A stretch of 64,000 nt of DNA. Origin: Microbacterium flavum (GTDB lineage: Bacteria > Actinomycetota > Actinomycetes > Actinomycetales > Microbacteriaceae). The translations under genes and the position numbers were made by a program. The stretch is taken from contig NZ_JAFLHG010000004.1 in the NCBI RefSeq assembly GCF_018717645.1, positions 124,001 to 188,000 on the forward strand, written 5' to 3'. This document shows positions 57,801 to 64,000 of this stretch, one piece after another. The notes under the pieces are model-generated. The model was not told the DNA's origin. It saw only the letters and a list, made by a program, of their open reading frames with translations, and did no database searches. Every line of letters begins with the position of its first letter. Positions within the stretch are counted from its first letter, which is position 1.

Positions 57801-60800
57801 GTCACCGCTGACGAGCGTGTCGAACCGGAGGGCTCCCGGCAGCACGTCATCGATGTAGACGCCGCGCGCGTCTGAAGGCCCGCCGTTGCGGACGTCGAGC
57901 GTGTAGGTGATCTGCTCACCCGGGATGACGAGCTCGGGCGGCACCGGGGCGGTGATCCGCTTCGTGATCGTCAGGCGTTCCTCGACGGCCACATCGGTCT
58001 CGGTGGTCGAGGAATTGTTGCCGGGGTCCGGATCGGTCGTCACCGGGGTGACCGATGCCGTGTTGCTGATCACGGCGGCTCCCGCCTCGACGTCGCTGTC
58101 GACGACGCCCGCCACGGTCACGACGATCGTGTCGCCGACAGCCAGGTCGCGGGTGATCGTGCAGGTCAGCGTGCCACCGGAGATCGCGCAGCCCTCGGGT
58201 GCGGTCCCCGAGATCGCGAGCCCGGAGACGCCGGCGGGCAGCGTGTCGGTGAGGACGATCGGGGCGTCGTCGGAGCCGCGCGAGAGCGACGGGCCGTTGT
58301 TGGTCAGCGTGACCTGCCACTCGATCTGGCGGCCCGCGGTGACGGCGCCGTCGGCCGGGGTGAGGACCGTCTTCTCGACACCGAGGTCCGCCTCTGTGGT
58401 GACCTCGCCCGTCGCGGTGGCCGTGTTGTTTTCGGTGACGGTGTCGGCGGTCCGCGCGCCCACCGTGGCCGTGTTCGGAACCGCGGTTCCGGATGCCACG
58501 TCGGCGGCGACAGCGACCATCACCGTGATCACGGGAAGGGTGACGCCGCTCGGCACCGCCGCGGCGGCATCCGAACGGGCGCAGGTGAACGTGCCGTCGT
58601 CGGCGGGGACGCCGCACGCCCAGCCCGCTCCGGTCGCACTGACGAACGTCGCGCCCTCGGGAAGGTCGAGGTCCTCGCGGACGACCACGCCGACGGACGG
58701 GTCCGGCCCGATGTTGCGGACGGTGACCTCGAAGGATCCGGTCTGCCCGGCGACGAACTCGCCCGCCGACTTCGTGATCTCGAGGTCCGCCTCATCGATA
58801 CGGGCGGTCGCCGTGGAGTTCGCACCGATGTACGAGCCTTCCGCGTAGCGGTCTCCACCCGTCGCATCGGTCACTCCGGTCGCGACGGCGGTGTTGGTGT
58901 GCGCGACGCTGGAGCCGACGGCGACGGACGCACCGGGGACGGCGATGTAGGTCAGGACGAGCTGGCCCGCGGGCGCGATCGATCCGAGGGCATCCCAGGC
59001 CAGCTTCTGGCCGGAGACCTCCGGATCGTCGATCGCGACGCCGCCGAGCTTCGAGGAGCCGCTCTGGTAGGTCCATCCCGCCGGGAGCGTGTCCTCGGCG
59101 CCGACGGTGAACGCGGTCGCCGTGGGCGGCTGCGGCGCGGGCCGGGTCGGGTTCGACAGCACGATCCGATAGGCGATCTCGTCGCCGATGTACACCGGGT
59201 TGGTCGGCGAGAGCTGGGTCTTGGCCGTCTCCACCTTCGGGAAGGCGGGCTGGACGGTGGCCGTCGCCGCCGTCCCCGGACCGTAGGTCTTGCCCGCGCC
59301 GTCCGTCTCGAGCGACTGCCACGATTGCGGCGTCACGGTGTTCTGGAGCGCCGGACCGGAGAGGGTCGAGGCGAGGTCGAGCTTCGCGTTGTAGCGGAAG
59401 GTCGTCTCCGCCGCACCCCGCTCGAGCGTCGCGATCGTCCAGGTGATCGTGCGCGCGGTGGCATTCCACACGCCGCCCGCGACGCTCGCGCCATCCGCCA
59501 CCGGTGTGCCGTCGGTCGCGCTCACGACCGGCACGACGCCGGCCGGGACCTTGTCGACCACGCTGACGTTGTAGGCCGTGACGTCGTTCGTCCCGGCCGC
59601 GGCGCGCGCACCGACGGTGTAGGCGAAGATGTCGCCCTGCGCCTTGGGCACAGCGGCGTCGCTCACCTGCTTGGTCACGACCACAGCGGGGCGGCGCACG
59701 ACGATGGGCGAGAGTCCCGACTGCACCGCCTCGTTCCAGTTCCCCAGCACGGAGGACTGCTCGGCGCGGTCGATGCGATCCCAGCGCACGACAGCGCGGT
59801 TCGTGTAGCTGACGTTGTTGTCCTGCTGGTTGGTCGCGGTGTTCGGGATGACGACCGAGAAGGTGAGAGTCACCGTGCGCGTGGATGTCGACGCGGCGAT
59901 GTCGCCGAAGAACACGCCGAACGTCCGCCCGCTGGGCGACAGCGACCGCGAGTTGTCGCAGAGCGCTGCCGGCTGACAGCCCGTGATCGTGACACGCGAC
60001 CCGGCATCGGCAGGGAAGACGCTCGGCAGGGTGTCGGTGATCGCCATGTTGTAGAGCGTGGTGTCGGGCTGCAGCGTCGTCGTCACGGTCCAGGTGACGG
60101 TCTCCCCCGGCACGTAGATGTTGTTCGGGCTGAGCCGGTCGGCGACCTTCGTGATCGTGGGCGAGACCACCGTGACGGTGTTGCTCGGCTCGTTGGAGGT
60201 GACCACGCGTTCGCCGTCGACGGCGCCCTCGAGCGTGCTGCCGGTGAGCTTCGCGCGGTTGACGTACGCCACGCCGGAGACGGCGGATGTGGGGAGCGTC
60301 ACGGGATAGACGACGGACTGCGGTGTGCCCGCGATCACCGGCGCGCTGAGGGTCCAGGTGAGCTTCTGGGTGCCGAGCGCGCAGCCGTTGAGCCCGTCAC
60401 CGAACTCGGGGCCCGTCACATCGGCGGGAAGGGTCCCGATGGTCACGCCGCGGTCCACGCAGTCGATGACCACGGCGTCGTGGATCGGGGGACGGCCGGC
60501 GGCGTTGCTCGCGTTCAGCCGGTAGTAGACCGTCTGGCCACCCGACACGGGCTGGGTCGTCGAGGTCCAGGGACCCGTCGCCGACGTGGCCACGTTCTTG
60601 TCGAGCGACGGCGCGGGGACGACGACCTCAACCTGTGCGGAGGAGGTGGCGCGGGTGATCGCGCTGGAGTCGGCCGCCGTCGGCGTGCTCGTCAGCGTCG
60701 CCGTGTTCGTGATCGCCGAACCGTGCGCGTTCGCATCGACATCGGCGACGCGCGTCACCATCTCGACGGTGACGGTCTGCGCCTCGGTCGTCTGGTTCGT

Positions 60801-63755
60801 CCAGACCGCGGGGAAGATCAGGCTGCCGAACTGACTGTCCGCCGGGTCGGCGCAGAGGCGGAACGCCGTGGCATCCCGCTCGCCGCAGCCGTCGATGAGC
60901 ACAGCGCCGTCCGGCAGCGTTGCGCTGACGGCGGAGGCGTCGACCGCGAGACGAGCCGGCACCGGGAGGCCGTCGGAGAGGGTGCCGTTGAACACGCTCG
61001 TGCCCGCCGGGATCTTCGCGCTATAGGACCACACGACCGTCTCGCCGATCGTCGCCTGCGTCAGAGCGGAGTTGTTCGACTCGTCGACGCTCGTCGACAC
61101 GACCCGCTTCGCCACGGCGGCGTTCGCCAGGGCGATCGTGGAACGGTCGGATGCCTCAGCCGCGTTCTTCGTCTGATCCGGGAAGGCGCCGACCGGGTTG
61201 GTGGGGTAGAACGTGCTTCCGGTCGCGCCGGGGGTGATGCCGTCCGTCGTCACCGCCGTGAAGCGCGTGACCGCAGCGGTGTTGGTGTGCGACGAGTCGA
61301 TCGACAGCGGGGAGGGCACCGTGAGGCCGTACGTGATGGTGATCGGCGTGCCGGGCACGAGCCCATCGCCCAGTTCGTCGGCTCCGAGGTTCCAGATGAG
61401 AACCCGCGCGCCGTCGCGCTCATCACAGCCGCTGAGCGCCGGAACGGCGTTGTCGACCGTGGCGCAGTCGAAGCCGGCAGGCAGAACGTCTTCGACTCTC
61501 ACCGTCGCCAGCGGGTAGTCGTTCAACGTGGCTGCGGCTCCGCTGTGGGCTACCGTGAGGGTGAACGGGACGACGTCTCCCTCGCGCACGATCCGGGGTT
61601 CTGCGCCGCCGTTGGACTTGTCGAGCGTCATCGCCGGCGGCGGCGCAAGGCGGAAGTCGACGTCGTCGCGCAGGGCCACGACGGAGCCGTCACCGGATTG
61701 GTACCGCAGCTTCGCCAGGTTGCCGGACACGCGCGGCGTCGACTTCGGCACGGATGTCACGCGGACGAGCACGTCCAGGACGAGCTTCGAATCGGCGGCG
61801 ACGTAGAAGGGTCCGGTGCCCCCGACCTGGGCGCCGAGGCGCCAGCGGGTGGATGTTCCGATCTGCGAGATGGTGCCTGCGTCGGCCGACAGCGTGCTGC
61901 CGGGACCGGCCGCCCAGTCCACGAGCGCCGTGCCGCTGGGCACGAAGTCGGTCACGATGACGTCGCGGGTGGCCACGCCGGTCGGGAAGTCGGACTCGAT
62001 GCGGAAGCAGATGAGGTCGCCGAGCTGGTAGGCGGGGGATGCGTCGACAGCAGTGCTCGAATAGTCGGTGCGGTTCGCGCACGTGTTGCCGTCGCCGCTC
62101 ACGCCGGTGATCTTCGCGCGCGCGGTGTTGGCGGAGACCGCCTTGGAGAGGGAGACCAGACCGGTGTCGAGCGTCGCGGAGGATCCGTTCTCGGCGACGA
62201 CCTCGCCCGTGTCGACCGTGGTGCCCTCGGCGGGAACGGTCGTGCCGGTCACGTCGGCGACGTTCGTGAAGGTGTCCCCGGTCCCCGTGGGCTGACCGCC
62301 CTGGTAGGCGGAGCGCATGACCACCGGGTACTCGATCCAGGCATCCTGGTCCGGCGCACGGTCAGCCACCGTGAACGTGACCGTCGAGCGACCCGTCGCG
62401 GTGTCGAAGGAGACCGCCGTCAGCGTGATCCCGTCCGACTGGACGGTGCCGCCGGTGACGCAGTCCGCGGGCCAGCCCTCCGGCGTGGGAACGCCCGTCG
62501 GGATCACGGGGCAGAGGCCGTCCGGCACGACGTCGGTGATGGTGGTGCCGACGGTGTCGACGTAGTCGCTGGTGCGGACATCCAGGCGGTAGATGCCCTG
62601 CTCGCCGGCCGAGAAGACCTCCGCCGGACCCGTCTTCACGATGCCGAGGTCGAGGACGGTGACCGTCGCCTCCGCCTCGACCGAGACGTCGGTGCTCCCG
62701 CCCTCGCTGACGTCGCCCTGATAGGAGGCGCTGGCGGATGCCGTGTTCTTCACCGCCGTGCCCTTGCCTGCGGGGCGGGTCGACGCGCCGGTCGCAGTCC
62801 CGTCCGCGGCGATCTGCCGCTCGCCGACGTGGGCGTCGTAGGTGAGCGTGAGGCTTCCCGCAGGGTCGAGGTCGCCGACCACCCAGGTCAGCTTCGTGAA
62901 GACGGCACCGTCGATGACCACCGTCTCCGCGGTGCACGCGGCGGGCGTGACGGTGCACGGCGCGGAGGTGAACCGGTCGAAGATGAACGTCGCCGGGATG
63001 AGGTCGGTGACGACGACGTCGTCGGAGCCGGCGGCATCCGCCGTCCGTACGGTGACGGCGAAGGTCGCGGGGTTGCCGGGGCCGCGGTAGACCTCGCCCT
63101 CGGGGTTCGCGGTCTCGGCCTTCTCGATCTCCAGCGCGACGACGGTGAGCGTCGAATCCGCCGAAGCCCCTTCGGTGGCATCCGTCACTTCCGGCGCGCC
63201 GCCGGCATCGGGGACCGTGACGGTCGGGACAGTCCGCTCGTCGCTGTTGGCGTAGACACCGATGCCGACGTCGAATGTCTCGCCAACCAGGTAGAGCTCC
63301 GGGTCGGCGGTCACGGCGAAGGAGAAGGTGGTCTGCGCCCCCACGGGAAGGTCGGCGATGTTCTCCCACACAAGAGCCTGGGCCGTGACAGTCGGGGTGG
63401 CAGGGTCGGGGATCCAGGTGAGCACCGTGGGCTCGCCGATCGCGTTCGGAGCGCCGGGCAAGGCGGACCCCGATACGTAGGTGACGCCCACCGGCAGCAC
63501 GATGACTCCCGACGCGTTGTAGAGGTCGACCCCGTCGGGGTTCTGGGCCGTCACGCTCACGCGTCCGTCGCCGCCCGCGAGCACGGTCGCACCCGTCGAG
63601 GTGACCGTGAGCCCGCTCTGGACCTCGCCCGAAACGGGTACCGTCGCTGACGCCGGAGAGGCGACCCCGATACCGACGGACAGCAGCAGCGCCACCACCA
63701 CCGTCATCACGACGATCCGAAAACGCGCGCTCACGCCGACCACACCACTCACCAC
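51894..63755 (-). CDS. Giant LPXTG-anchored DUF11-repeat surface protein
   Basis: A 3953-residue secreted protein. A signal peptide (about 1-37, ending SPASA) is followed by about 27 tandem β-sandwich repeats of 110-150 residues. The last 17 are regular DUF11 modules beginning ADLxIxK and containing (V/T)xNxGPS, xDTLPxG and a closing NxAxV; the first ten are more diverse. Most carry one Cys pair, suiting the DsbA-like enzyme nearby (inference). The protein ends VDLPATGGVLG, a membrane helix and RRRREEDAR, a classic sortase signal. No sortase gene is in the window. GTG 63755 or 63752 is likely the start, with GGAG just upstream. It follows tuf and its terminator after 178 bp. It probably acts as a wall-bound adhesin or stalk; ligand unknown. 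Confidence 0.95.
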   Translation of the reverse strand: MVSGVVGVSARFRIVVMTVVVALLLSVGIGVASPASATVPVSGEVQSGLTVTSTGATVLAGGDGRVSVTAQNPDGVDLYNASGVIVLPVGVTYVSGSALPGAPNAIGEPTVLTWIPDPATPTVTAQALVWENIADLPVGAQTTFSFAVTADPELYLVGETFDVGIGVYANSDERTVPTVTVPDAGGAPEVTDATEGASADSTLTVVALEIEKAETANPEGEVYRGPGNPATFAVTVRTADAAGSDDVVVTDLIPATFIFDRFTSAPCTVTPAACTAETVVIDGAVFTKLTWVVGDLDPAGSLTLTYDAHVGERQIAADGTATGASTRPAGKGTAVKNTASASASYQGDVSEGGSTDVSVEAEATVTVLDLGIVKTGPAEVFSAGEQGIYRLDVRTSDYVDTVGTTITDVVPDGLCPVIPTGVPTPEGWPADCVTGGTVQSDGITLTAVSFDTATGRSTVTFTVADRAPDQDAWIEYPVVMRSAYQGGQPTGTGDTFTNVADVTGTTVPAEGTTVDTGEVVAENGSSATLDTGLVSLSKAVSANTARAKITGVSGDGNTCANRTDYSSTAVDASPAYQLGDLICFRIESDFPTGVATRDVIVTDFVPSGTALVDWAAGPGSTLSADAGTISQIGTSTRWRLGAQVGGTGPFYVAADSKLVLDVLVRVTSVPKSTPRVSGNLAKLRYQSGDGSVVALRDDVDFRLAPPPAMTLDKSNGGAEPRIVREGDVVPFTLTVAHSGAAATLNDYPLATVRVEDVLPAGFDCATVDNAVPALSGCDERDGARVLIWNLGADELGDGLVPGTPITITYGLTVPSPLSIDSSHTNTAAVTRFTAVTTDGITPGATGSTFYPTNPVGAFPDQTKNAAEASDRSTIALANAAVAKRVVSTSVDESNNSALTQATIGETVVWSYSAKIPAGTSVFNGTLSDGLPVPARLAVDASAVSATLPDGAVLIDGCGERDATAFRLCADPADSQFGSLIFPAVWTNQTTEAQTVTVEMVTRVADVDANAHGSAITNTATLTSTPTAADSSAITRATSSAQVEVVVPAPSLDKNVATSATGPWTSTTQPVSGGQTVYYRLNASNAAGRPPIHDAVVIDCVDRGVTIGTLPADVTGPEFGDGLNGCALGTQKLTWTLSAPVIAGTPQSVVYPVTLPTSAVSGVAYVNRAKLTGSTLEGAVDGERVVTSNEPSNTVTVVSPTITKVADRLSPNNIYVPGETVTWTVTTTLQPDTTLYNMAITDTLPSVFPADAGSRVTITGCQPAALCDNSRSLSPSGRTFGVFFGDIAASTSTRTVTLTFSVVIPNTATNQQDNNVSYTNRAVVRWDRIDRAEQSSVLGNWNEAVQSGLSPIVVRRPAVVVTKQVSDAAVPKAQGDIFAYTVGARAAAGTNDVTAYNVSVVDKVPAGVVPVVSATDGTPVADGASVAGGVWNATARTITWTIATLERGAAETTFRYNAKLDLASTLSGPALQNTVTPQSWQSLETDGAGKTYGPGTAATATVQPAFPKVETAKTQLSPTNPVYIGDEIAYRIVLSNPTRPAPQPPTATAFTVGAEDTLPAGWTYQSGSSKLGGVAIDDPEVSGQKLAWDALGSIAPAGQLVLTYIAVPGASVAVGSSVAHTNTAVATGVTDATGGDRYAEGSYIGANSTATARIDEADLEITKSAGEFVAGQTGSFEVTVRNIGPDPSVGVVVREDLDLPEGATFVSATGAGWACGVPADDGTFTCARSDAAAAVPSGVTLPVITVMVAVAADVASGTAVPNTATVGARTADTVTENNTATATGEVTTEADLGVEKTVLTPADGAVTAGRQIEWQVTLTNNGPSLSRGSDDAPIVLTDTLPAGVSGLAISGTAPEGCAISGGTLTCTITRDLAVGDTIVVTVAGVVDSDVEAGAAVISNTASVTPVTTDPDPGNNSSTTETDVAVEERLTITKRITAPVPPELVIPGEQITYTLDVRNGGPSDARGVYIDDVLPGALRFDTLVSGDGWTATAGAGTVRFAYDGVLPADTSAPTITYRATLDPAFVGEADELTNTATVSSTWRSDQDTSQATPGVPEAEADLALTKDVRPEGGAEGDAVIAGRNAVYSFSVDNLGPSDADAVTVTDVLPIGMSVVTLPDECSVAADGRTVTCVLAGGLDAAADPWTFEITVAVAPSVTSATLVNDALVSSTTDDPNTENNDAKAILPVETLAKLSVSKTPDVDSVNAGDQVSWTITVANAGPSDAQSVSLADALPADLVLVSASFGPDQTSCSGTQAVRCDLGVIAAGGSVDVDVVTTVRASVPDGSRIVNTATATSTTRDVDTGEPATATDSGAVDVVAVSALTIDKTTSTPVVRAGETATFTIKVGDSGPSDAAASVVVTDTLPEGLTYLSSSTTGGPAVWSCESADGRQVLCELQDAAGEPVSLAADASAPDLVIVAAVSPTLAAQVVTNVATVTSPSAPEDPQDQVDVEIQTVADLGITKTNLGAPTAGEEFVWEIVVTNHGPSDSVATPEDPILITDQLPAEVSFVSATGAGAECRAEDRDVTCAIADTMAPGDTVTVRLRVAVDQAASGALTNTATVVPSLTEEPAEDPENPSFPNTATNVTPPVIEVADLGIVKSVTSPADGPVLAGSEVVWRLDVTNHGPSNSDADVENPITVVDTLPPGVLATRVDAPEGWTCTISDDKGTVTCTLPENLARDDVQSIGIVGAVDPGRQGRIDNVATVAPGLTGQGANTRPDRDTATSIISESADLRIDKEISATIVAGGTGRYTMDVTNDGPSSARGVTVTDTLPAPIGFSKVVIPDGEDALWTCAPDDGDAQIVICAYDGILEPGNTIRLEIEVTAPSDLTGDITNVARVDAITDDPNPGNNEDTVSGTTATQADLEVTKSHDPDAQAIAGRDLTWTVTVNNLGESDSRASSEQPIVVTDQLAAGTTFLADGSDPACAADAADPQLVVCTITQTLAAQTSVSFDIRVALDEALEGTIANAATATPEITTDPNPDNNTGRDEVTLVEVADLQIEKALVTEPSAVIAGQTVTWSLVATNLGPSNSDADAETPITVVDTLPDGVRATSVTGPAGWACAIAEDERAVTCTLPSDLPTASPQTFTVSGVIDPSRQGEIENVAVVTPGLTPQPEENVGPDRAVVKTPVTESADLKLVKSISGEIVAGSTGRYLLQVTNLGPSTARGVTITDTLPTPLAFARVVVPEGVDAPWTCASTPGTQEVECAYDGAILPSGIVDLEIEVSAPADLSGDLINTATVRAQTPDPDLENNTSTVGGTTVTTADLVLRKTHDAGATAVAGAPFTWTLTVTNDGPSDSVADADRPIVVTDRLTDGTGFLAAGSSELCAVDADDPQLVVCTIPQTIAAQASVTLPVQVSLDAALTGELANTADVAPGATADPDLRNNVATDTVTLAQVADLSVAKTVTTAPGDIVAGREISWTVQVANAGPSTSYADADEPILVADILPAGVSFVSASGDGWSCAPGAAGGDGRAMVDCARAGDLPVGAAPVITVVGLIASDVQGEVRNDVTVAPGKTPDPDASNNAAQATSVVSTSADLTLSKAISQEIQAGGSGQYTFTVTNLGPSTARDIAVVDTLPAGLSFASAAGTGWTCAAAGGSAVDCTFDGTLAPSGSLTFTIDVSADAALQGDIVNTAVVSASTPDPDPGNNTGTATGTIAEVADLSIVKTPVGEPIVGETFAYELAVGNAGPATSRGIRVEDALPAGLAFVGATGDGWSCGADAATGTVACVLPELAAGAQAPVITVEVRVLPAAYPEVANTATVTATTPEDPGTLEDNTSTATVTVPPLADLAITKTLVGDLVTGAQGHYRITVVNNGPTEDPGPITVTDPLPAGIVANSATLSGADGTCSISDGTLGCVVDGLAVGQTATVDLTVDVQSSARGTIVNVASASSNAFGKTVEATATGIVIVVDLPATGGVLGPYLPWGLGLLALGLLALWWSRRRREEDAR
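52767..56390 (-). repeat. Three-domain super-repeat inside the giant gene
   Basis: Three consecutive blocks, each made of three DUF11 modules in the same order, begin at the codon for Ala in ADL at 56390, 55169 and 53960 and end at 52767. Their lengths are 1221, 1209 and 1194 bp. Matching landmarks inside the second-module positions (GAC codon at 55876, 54667 and 53458) are spaced by exactly 1209 bp. The copies are diverged, so the duplication is old. Within each block the modules differ from one another more than from their counterparts in the other blocks. Confidence 0.85.
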
Positions 63756-63876
63756 GTCACTCCATCACGCTGTTCGGAGGGAGTGCCGTCGGGCGGGCAC
63801 CGTCGACCCCGCGACAGCCTTTCCAGCACGCTACAGGCGTCAGGTCTCGACGAGATAACGGTGATCGAACGACGAA

Positions 63877-63912
63877 GGGGCCGGGCCCAGCGCGAAGCTG
63901 AGGCCCGACCCC
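63877..63912 (-). terminator. Terminator after tuf
   Basis: GGGG-CGGGCC-AGC on each side can pair over about 15 bp with one G-T pair and one bulge, closing on a GAAG-type loop. It lies 20 bases past the tuf stop and is followed on the minus strand by TTCGTCGTTCG. It should shut off the str operon before the giant gene. Confidence 0.8.
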
Positions 63913-63932
63913 TGTCGGTGAAGTCCGAGGAC

Positions 63933-64000
63933 TTACTTGATGATCTTGGTGACGGTACCGGCACCGACCGTACGACCACCCTCACGGATGGCGAAGCCGA
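63933..64000 (-). CDS. tuf: Elongation factor Tu, C-terminal end only
   Basis: The last 21 complete codons read GFAIREGGRTVGAGTVTKII plus a final Lys and TAA, the near-invariant C-terminus of EF-Tu domain III, which with GTP carries aminoacyl-tRNA to the ribosome. The rest of the gene lies to the right of the window. Confidence 0.96.
   Translation of the reverse strand, partial: GFAIREGGRTVGAGTVTKIIK

Noticed and set aside
51390..57875. An open frame of 2161 codons on the plus strand, opposite the giant gene
   Set aside because: It is Arg/Gly/Asp-rich low-complexity sequence with no domain, and arises because high-GC DNA lacks stops opposite a biased coding frame. The minus strand reads clear DUF11 repeats with a signal peptide and LPATG.
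58899..63650. An open frame of 1583 codons on the plus strand, opposite the N-terminal part of the giant gene
   Set aside because: Same composition artefact; no recognisable protein features and no ribosome site.
1..64000. tRNA, rRNA, insertion sequences, integrases, att-like repeats at the edges of the polysaccharide block
   Set aside because: Scanned for cloverleaf-like and conserved rRNA stretches, transposase motifs and flanking direct repeats; none seen.

Overview
The window comes from a high-GC Gram-positive bacterium, almost certainly an actinobacterium of the family Microbacteriaceae; Microbacterium is my best guess, not proven. The basis is the strong G/C third-position bias, frequent GTG starts, the S10-spc ribosomal gene order with no S14 gene between L5 and S8, the Ala/Lys-rich extensions on several ribosomal proteins, and an LPXTG-anchored surface protein. 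There are no rRNA genes, tRNA genes, transposases, phage genes or CRISPR arrays.

Layout, read from the right edge because most genes lie on the minus strand. (1) 63933-64000: the last codons of tuf (EF-Tu), followed by a strong terminator. (2) 51894-63755: one 3.95-kaa secreted protein built of about 27 DUF11-type repeats and ending in LPATG, a membrane segment and a basic tail. (3) About 18.6-51.8 kb: a large surface-polysaccharide locus. It holds a priming sugar transferase, UDP-glucose dehydrogenase, a DUF4012 protein, a GH39-like glycosidase, a TagGH-type ABC exporter, three polysaccharide pyruvyl transferase domains, a CatB-like acetyltransferase domain, a VanZ protein, and nine proteins with glycosyltransferase domains, several of which are fusions of two or three enzymes. 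(4) 15.6-18.4 kb: a four-gene SipW/TasA-like unit with three small secreted proteins and a dedicated signal peptidase. (5) 15383-15598: a small antitoxin-like protein. (6) 3.4-15.0 kb: the S10-spc operon rpsJ-rplCDWB-rpsS-rplV-rpsC-rplP-rpmC-rpsQ-rplNXE-rpsH-rplFR-rpsE-rpmD-rplO-secY-adk-map, with a recognisable promoter and a leader of about 280 nt. (7) 1-2408: a membrane-anchored DsbA-like thiol oxidoreductase and the N-terminal part of a choice-of-anchor A/DUF5979 surface protein.

How the parts fit, by inference: the polysaccharide genes would build and decorate (pyruvate, acetate) a glycan on an undecaprenyl carrier, the TagGH pair would export it, and the glycosidase and DUF4012 protein would process or anchor it outside. 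The SipW/TasA-like proteins, the giant LPXTG protein and the choice-of-anchor A protein would supply the protein side of the same envelope or matrix. This block of roughly 48 kb sits between tuf and rpsJ, which are close neighbours in many bacteria. The most distinctive features are the glycosyltransferase fusions, including a paralogue whose first catalytic domain has lost its acidic motifs, the three-domain super-repeat in the giant protein, and several operon heads that look leaderless.
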